From: Palsa-504 sp963742795
GTDB taxonomy: Bacteria; Actinomycetota; Actinomycetes; Streptosporangiales; Streptosporangiaceae
Direction: 5' to 3'
Assembly: GCA_963742795.1 (NCBI GenBank)
Contig: CAVUNL010000008.1
Span: forward strand, 62,001 to 126,000
Length of the DNA: 64,000 nucleotides
Shown here piece by piece: positions 59,877 through 64,000 of this stretch; positions within the stretch are counted from its first letter, which is position 1, and each line of letters begins with the position of its first letter. The translations under genes and the position numbers were made by a program. Below the pieces are notes generated by a model. The model was not told where the DNA came from and ran no database searches. It was given only the letters and a program-made list of their open reading frames with translations.

Positions 59877-60217
59877 GCGCGGGGGCTGGCTGCTCACCGG
59901 CCCGTGGATAAGGTGGGGGTCGTCATAGGTGACCAGCGCCAGCAGGTGATCCTGATCGCCGGAGACGGACTGCTGGGGGTGGCGCGGTCCTACAGGGCTG
60001 AGGCGGCGTTAGCGGGTCCGTCGTGCTGGCCGGTGATCCGGGCGAGCCGACGCGCGGCCTAGCGGTAGGACCCGGTTGTCAGGACGCGCCCGGCGGCGTC
60101 GTAGAGCTCCCCCGGCGGCGGCAGGATGGAGTGATCCAGCCCGGGCACGAGCACCGCCGCCGGCGCCAAGCTCGGCGGGCCTGGCCAGGACGCCCGCGAG
60201 CAAATTCTCGGGCCTGC
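59877..60217. other. Non-coding; short remnant on the minus strand
   Basis: No complete gene. On the minus strand, ending at a TAG at 60059-60061, about 40 codons read like the end of a protein (LVPGLDHSILPPPGELYDAA) but have no start; a decayed gene is possible. Confidence 0.35.
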
Positions 60218-60799
60218 TTATCCGCCGTTGCGGACCAGGTGGTAGGCGACCAGGCGGGTACCCCTCTGCTGCTGGCCGGCGACGCTGAAGTACGGGCCGA
60301 ACCGTGCCCGGATCTCCTCAGCGCCGATGCCGCGGGCGCCGAGCAGCCGCCACAGGCGCGGCGGATCGGCGATGCCGGCCAGGTAGAAGTCCGCGCCCGG
60401 ACGGGCGGCCGCGGCGGCCCCGGCGACGTAGGCATCGCGGCGGCTGGCCGGGATCGTGTGGTAACAGCCGATATCCAGCAGCAGGTCGAACGGGCCCCGC
60501 ACGCCCGCATCGGCCAGGCGGCTGGCATCACCCGGCACGAACGCGGCGGTCACCCCGGCATCTGCTGCTTTCTTCTTGGCCGCTGCGACGGCCTCAGGCG
60601 CGAAGTCGATCCCGACGGTTTCCCAGCCGTGACCGGCCAGGTACACCACGTCGGCTCCGGTCCCGCAGCCCAGGTCCAGCGCCCGCCCGGGCGCCCGGTC
60701 CCGCACGAGCTGCTGCAGCTCCGGCTGCGGCACACCGGTGTCCCACCGCGGTGTGCCCAGGCGGTAGGTGAGCCGGTACAGCATGCGATCCAGTGCCAT
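60218..60799 (-). CDS. SAM-dependent methyltransferase
   Basis: A 193-residue class I methyltransferase of the small thiopurine/tellurite-resistance-like kind: LDLGCGTGADVVYLAGHGW (motif I), VGIDFAPEAVAAAKKKA, FVPGDASRL, FDLLLDIGCYHTI, and a short C-terminal part with FYLAG. ATG at 60799 follows GGAGCTTACC (weak site). It is divergent from a TetR gene, with a 17-bp operator in between, so it is most likely the regulated target. Confidence 0.85.
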   Translation of the reverse strand: MALDRMLYRLTYRLGTPRWDTGVPQPELQQLVRDRAPGRALDLGCGTGADVVYLAGHGWETVGIDFAPEAVAAAKKKAADAGVTAAFVPGDASRLADAGVRGPFDLLLDIGCYHTIPASRRDAYVAGAAAAARPGADFYLAGIADPPRLWRLLGARGIGAEEIRARFGPYFSVAGQQQRGTRLVAYHLVRNGG

Positions 60800-60813
60800 G
60801 GTAAGCTCCCTTC

Positions 60814-60830
60814 TGACTGACCGTCAGTCA
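60814..60830. promoter_or_regulatory. TetR-type operator, 8-1-8 perfect inverted repeat
   Basis: TGACTGAC-C-GTCAGTCA, perfect over both 8-bp arms, placed between the divergent methyltransferase and TetR genes (15 bp and 62 bp from their starts). This is the usual form and place of a TetR operator. Confidence 0.8.
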
Positions 60831-60892
60831 TATTGTGCGCGCCGTGGACCAGCACGGTCAGGGCCGAAAGACCCTCAAGGGAGGGACCTTTG

Positions 60893-61477
60893 ATGACGAG
60901 GCGGCAGCCGCCCGCCACACGGCGGCAGGCGATCCTCGACGCGGCCGCCTCCCTGCTGGTCACAAACGGGCTCGCCGCGACGTCGGTCGACGCCGTGGCC
61001 CAGCGCGCCGGGATCGCCAAGGGAACGGTCTACCTGTACTTCGCATCCCGGTCAGACCTGCTCGCCGCCCTCAGGAGCAGATACGCCCAGGGCCTGGCCG
61101 ACCGGACCGAATCCATCCTCGAACACGCCGATCCCGCCGACCCTGGCTCGGTGACCTGCGCCTTCGACCGCCTGGCCGCCGAACTCCTCGACCACGTCCA
61201 CGCCAACCAGCGCATCTACCACGTCCTGTTCCACGAGGCCCCAGGACACCAGGAACAGACCATGGATCCGCTACGGCACCTCATCGGCCGCCTGCTCAGC
61301 CAGGCGATGAACCAGGGCGCGCTCGCCCCCACCGACCCCGACCTGCTGGCACGGTTCCTCCTGGACGGGCTGCACGGAGCGATGCTGCCCCTGGCCCACC
61401 AAGACCAGCCGCGCGTGCCGGCCAGCCTCAGCGACATCCTCCGCCGGGTGCTCGCCCCAGCCCGTACCCGCAGCTAG
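60893..61477 (+). CDS. TetR family repressor
   Basis: A 194-residue TetR regulator. The N-terminal HTH is complete (RRQAILDAAASLLVTNGLAA, TSVDAVAQRAGIAKGTVYLY, FASRSDLLAAL); the helical C-terminal domain (about residues 60-194) binds the inducer. The ATG at 60893 follows AAGGGAGGGACCTTTG. The perfect inverted repeat at 60814-60830 is its probable target and would control both the regulator and the methyltransferase. Confidence 0.9.
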   Translation: MTRRQPPATRRQAILDAAASLLVTNGLAATSVDAVAQRAGIAKGTVYLYFASRSDLLAALRSRYAQGLADRTESILEHADPADPGSVTCAFDRLAAELLDHVHANQRIYHVLFHEAPGHQEQTMDPLRHLIGRLLSQAMNQGALAPTDPDLLARFLLDGLHGAMLPLAHQDQPRVPASLSDILRRVLAPARTRS

Positions 61478-61501
61478 CAGCCCAACACGTCGCAGGCAGC
61501 G

Positions 61502-61658
61502 CACTCCGGTGTAGTAGCACGTGTAGTAGAGACGTCGTGGACATGCGGCGAGACCGGAGACGCGGTAGGACACTGCGGCGCCTGGTGCAGCGCACAGGCT
61601 GGACTTCATGGACGCGACAAGTCTCCGTGGATGGGGACCGGTTTACTCATAACCCAGA
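61502..61658 (+). repeat. Degraded right end of island II (arm site plus broken tRNA core)
   Basis: About 155 bp are homologous to 50217-50375: the paired TGTAGTA at 61510-61530, GTGGACA and GAGACGCGG blocks, GCAGCGCACA, GCTGGACT, CCGGTTTACTCATAACCC, then the tRNA sequence breaks after CCCAGAG at 61658. It is a mutated attR. Confidence 0.7.
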
Positions 61659-61728
61659 GCGGTCGCACTCCGGGCATGGCCTGTCCTTGACGTCGGGTGC
61701 GGTCGTTCATCCTTGTGCCCGTGCCGCG

Positions 61729-64000
61729 CTAGTGCCCTATGGCCTCAACAACGGCCTGCTGCTTGGTGAGCCGGGAGCCGGCCGCGGTTGTCTTGGTGAA
61801 CCGGTCGGGGTCTTGTGCCTGGCGGATCTGGGCGATCAGTTCGGCTTCGCCCTTCCGTAGCATCGGCCACACCCGGAGGCCGGCCCGCTGTCGCAGGGCC
61901 CCGGCCGCGCCGGCCAGAAGCGCGGCCTGCTCGGGGTCGCCTTCGGTGAGTGCGAGCCGGGCGAACGCCATCAGGCACAAGGTCACGCTGCCGGTGCTGT
62001 GCGCCGCCATGCTCTGGGTGAGGGCCTCGTGGAGCAGCTCCCGGGCCTGATCCAGCCGATCCTGCAAGATGGCCACGGTGCCCAGCTGCGCTCGGGACCA
62101 GGCAGCCAGCCAGGCGCTGTCGAGCCTGTCTCCCAGTTCGCCGACCTCTCGCAGGTTGCTGACGGCGTCGTCGTACAGGCCTGCGGTGGTCTGCATGGAG
62201 CCGAGTGTGCCAGCCGCCAGGGCGGTCCAGAGCGGCTCATCTTGGCTGCGGAGCTCGTCCAGCGCCACCGATGCGGCTCGGAATGCGCTGTCGAAGTCGC
62301 CGGTGATCGGGGCAGCCCACGCTATGGCCAGCCGGGACACGGCGTGCAGGAAGGGGTCGTCGATCACCTCCTGCAGCGCCGGCAGCTGCTGGCGGGCGGC
62401 CAGTGCGGTGGCGTCGTCGCCCACCTCGACGGCCATCACCGCCGCCACCCACATCAGCTCGGCCCTGGCTTGCGGAGCGAGGGAGCCGGCCGTCCGCAGG
62501 AGCTGGTCGATCCAGGTGCGGGCCTCCCTCATGGGATCGCGCAAGAACCAGAACGGCCACAAGACCCGAAGCAGATGCGGCAGCAGACCGCGATCGTGAC
62601 CGAGGTACCAGCGCACCGCGGCGGCCAGGTTGCCTGTCTCGGCCTCCAGCTGCTCCAGGTACTGGCCATGCTCGGCGCCGCGCAGGGCCGGATCGGCCCG
62701 CTCGGCGAACGCCCGGTAGTAGTCAGCATGACGGCGGCGGATCTGGCTTTCGTCCGGGCGTGCGGCCAGCTGCTCGGCGACGAATGCGCGGATGGTTTCC
62801 AGCATCCGCGACCGGGAGGACCCGCCGTCCACGTAAATGAGACTGTGCCGGGCCAGCGCCTCACTCAGCTCCAGCGCTGCGTCCTGCGTCAGGTCGGCCA
62901 CCTGGGCTGCGGCTTCGATAGTCCAGCCGTCGACGAATACCGACGTCACCTCCAGCAGCGACCGCTCGGCATCATCGAGCAGGCCCACGCTCCACTGCAC
63001 CGTGGCCCGGAGCGTATGCTGCCGCCCGGGCAGATCCACCGCACCGGCGCCCAGCGCGTCCAGCGAGGAGGCCAGCCGGGCCAGCAGCGCGCCGGGGTCC
63101 AGCAGCCTGATGCGGGCGGCCGCGAGCTCGATCGCCAGCGGCAGGCCCTCCAGGCGACGGCAGATCTCCGCCACCGCCGCCGCGTTGCCCGCGGTCAGGG
63201 CGAAATCAGGCCGGACCGCCTGGGCGCGGTCCACGAACAGGACCACGGCCGGCCAGGTCATCAGCTCCTCGGCCGGCGCGGCGCAGGGGTCGGCCGGCGA
63301 GCCCGCCGGCAGCGGGAACACGGGGTATTCTCGTTCGGCTCGCAGCCCCAGCACGGTCCGGCTGGTGGCCAAGATCACCACGCCGGGACAGCGAGCCAGT
63401 AGCTCGCCCAGGTCAGCGCCGGCATCGATCACCTGCTCCAGGTTGTCCAGGATGAGCAGCCACCGGTCGTCGGCGAGCCGTTCGGCCACCGCCTCCAACG
63501 GCGTCCCGGCCGGGTCGGCGCCCACCGCCCGGCCTATGCCGGGCAGCACCTGCCCCGGATCAGTGACCGCCGCCAGCGGGGCGAACACAGCCCTCTCGCC
63601 GAAGCGTTCACGCAGCCGTTCGCCCACGGCCACAGCGAGCCGGGTCTTGCCGACTCCACCCGGGCCAGTCAATGTCACCAGCCGCACCCCCGGCCGCCTC
63701 AGCAGGGCGGCTACGTCACCGATCGCCTGCGCCCGCCCGACCAGCGTGGTGGTGCTCACCGGCAGCGGGCCAACAGCACGCGATCTGCCCGCCGCGGCCC
63801 GCGCCGGGACGGCGGCGGAGGCGAACCGCTCGCTCAGCAGCACCGCCAGGTCATCGCGCACCAGCCGGCCCAGCTCAGCGGTCCCGCCGAAGTGGCGGTA
63901 GGAGACGGAGGCTTCCCCCCGGATGCGTTCCAGCAGCTGGGCCAGCCGGGGTTCACGATCGGGTGCCGGCCCTTCGACATACAGCAGCCGGGGAAGCCCG
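61729..64000 (-). CDS. DUF4062-type STAND ATPase with TPR repeats (5' end beyond the window)
   Basis: At least 757 residues; the start lies past the right edge. The visible N-terminal part (GLPRLLYVEGPAPDREPRLA, LLERIRGEASVSYRHFG) looks like the end of a DUF4062 domain. Then comes a STAND/NB-ARC ATPase (VTLTGPGGVGKTRLAVAVG as P-loop, WLLILDNLEQV as Walker B, RRLEGLPLAIELAAARIRLL as GLPLA motif) and a long TPR-like repeat region to the stop at 61729. No HTH is present, so it is not a LuxR/AfsR activator. Such proteins act as ligand- or damage-triggered switches, in part in phage defence. It lies 70 bp past the degraded attachment site. Confidence 0.85.
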   Translation of the reverse strand, partial: GLPRLLYVEGPAPDREPRLAQLLERIRGEASVSYRHFGGTAELGRLVRDDLAVLLSERFASAAVPARAAAGRSRAVGPLPVSTTTLVGRAQAIGDVAALLRRPGVRLVTLTGPGGVGKTRLAVAVGERLRERFGERAVFAPLAAVTDPGQVLPGIGRAVGADPAGTPLEAVAERLADDRWLLILDNLEQVIDAGADLGELLARCPGVVILATSRTVLGLRAEREYPVFPLPAGSPADPCAAPAEELMTWPAVVLFVDRAQAVRPDFALTAGNAAAVAEICRRLEGLPLAIELAAARIRLLDPGALLARLASSLDALGAGAVDLPGRQHTLRATVQWSVGLLDDAERSLLEVTSVFVDGWTIEAAAQVADLTQDAALELSEALARHSLIYVDGGSSRSRMLETIRAFVAEQLAARPDESQIRRRHADYYRAFAERADPALRGAEHGQYLEQLEAETGNLAAAVRWYLGHDRGLLPHLLRVLWPFWFLRDPMREARTWIDQLLRTAGSLAPQARAELMWVAAVMAVEVGDDATALAARQQLPALQEVIDDPFLHAVSRLAIAWAAPITGDFDSAFRAASVALDELRSQDEPLWTALAAGTLGSMQTTAGLYDDAVSNLREVGELGDRLDSAWLAAWSRAQLGTVAILQDRLDQARELLHEALTQSMAAHSTGSVTLCLMAFARLALTEGDPEQAALLAGAAGALRQRAGLRVWPMLRKGEAELIAQIRQAQDPDRFTKTTAAGSRLTKQQAVVEAIGH

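Larger units (their letters stand above)
50362..61658 (+). mobile_element. Older, degraded island II behind island I
   Basis: From the core repeat at 50362 to the damaged core at 61645-61658 runs an 11.3-kb segment whose right end (61502-61658) matches the right end of island I over about 155 bp, including the paired TGTAGTA site. Remnants A (53192) and B (58521) are also shared. It carries a methyltransferase, DUF1707, GNAT/acyl-CoA synthetase, GAF-ANTAR, PPOX and TetR genes. No integrase is present, and the left end is not clear. Confidence 0.4.

Noticed and set aside
61729..63861. AfsR/SARP or LuxR transcriptional activator
   Set aside because: The ATPase and repeat parts agree, but neither a BTAD/OmpR-type N-terminus nor a C-terminal HTH is visible; the N-terminal part looks like DUF4062.

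Overview
The window is high-GC DNA from an actinobacterium. Genes are dense, GTG starts are common, several starts look leaderless, and there are GAF-ANTAR, DUF1707, DUF1269, PIN-PhoH and MalT-type LuxR proteins, all typical of Streptosporangiales/Streptomycetales-like genomes. I cannot name a genus.

Region 1 (1-11.1 kb) is accessory and partly decayed. It holds an amidohydrolase with a SnoaL-like partner, a methyltransferase, small membrane proteins and a carboxymuconolactone decarboxylase-like protein. It also holds many broken pieces: an AbiEi/AbiEii toxin-antitoxin pair whose toxin is frameshifted and cut off at a tRNA 3' half, a second tRNA 3' half on the other side, cupin-tail fragments, a frameshifted septum-formation-type protein, and the tail of an arylsulfatase abutting a DUF2254-like fragment.

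Region 2 (11.1-42.3 kb) reads as conserved chromosome: two LuxR/ATPase regulators (one frameshifted), a seven-helix sensor-like protein, selD, a phosphatase-like membrane protein overlapping a plsC-type acyltransferase, zur with a divergent Zur-boxed zinc ABC operon (one ATPase, two permeases, no binding protein), a thioredoxin-domain YyaL/SPATA20 protein, an NlpC/P60 hydrolase, an autoregulated ribbon-helix-helix protein, a cis-prenyltransferase, and PIN-PhoH. A run of envelope-sugar genes follows (GT2, class III aminotransferase, IspD/TarI-type cytidylyltransferase, DUF5941 membrane protein, GT87, a large GT-C-like protein, GT4), then an EamA exporter, a cupin and RNase HI.

Region 3 (42.4-61.7 kb) begins at the initiator tRNA gene (42410-42483) and looks like accreted integrative islands. 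A perfect 43-bp copy of the tRNA 3' half recurs at 50362-50404, and a degraded copy lies at 61645-61658. Paired TGTAGTA heptamers sit 62 bp inside the left junction and about 136 bp inside both right junctions, as arm-type integrase sites would, yet no integrase is present. The cargo is stress and redox oriented: a STAS-PAS sensor, Acg-type nitroreductase (one intact, one broken), FMN/PPOX proteins, a GCS2 carboxylate-amine ligase, a fused GNAT/acyl-CoA synthetase, two GAF-ANTAR regulators, two methyltransferases and a TetR with a 17-bp operator. A thymine-depleted tract ending in a group II domain V-like hairpin (43151-43379) lies near the left end. The window ends inside a DUF4062/STAND ATPase gene on the minus strand.
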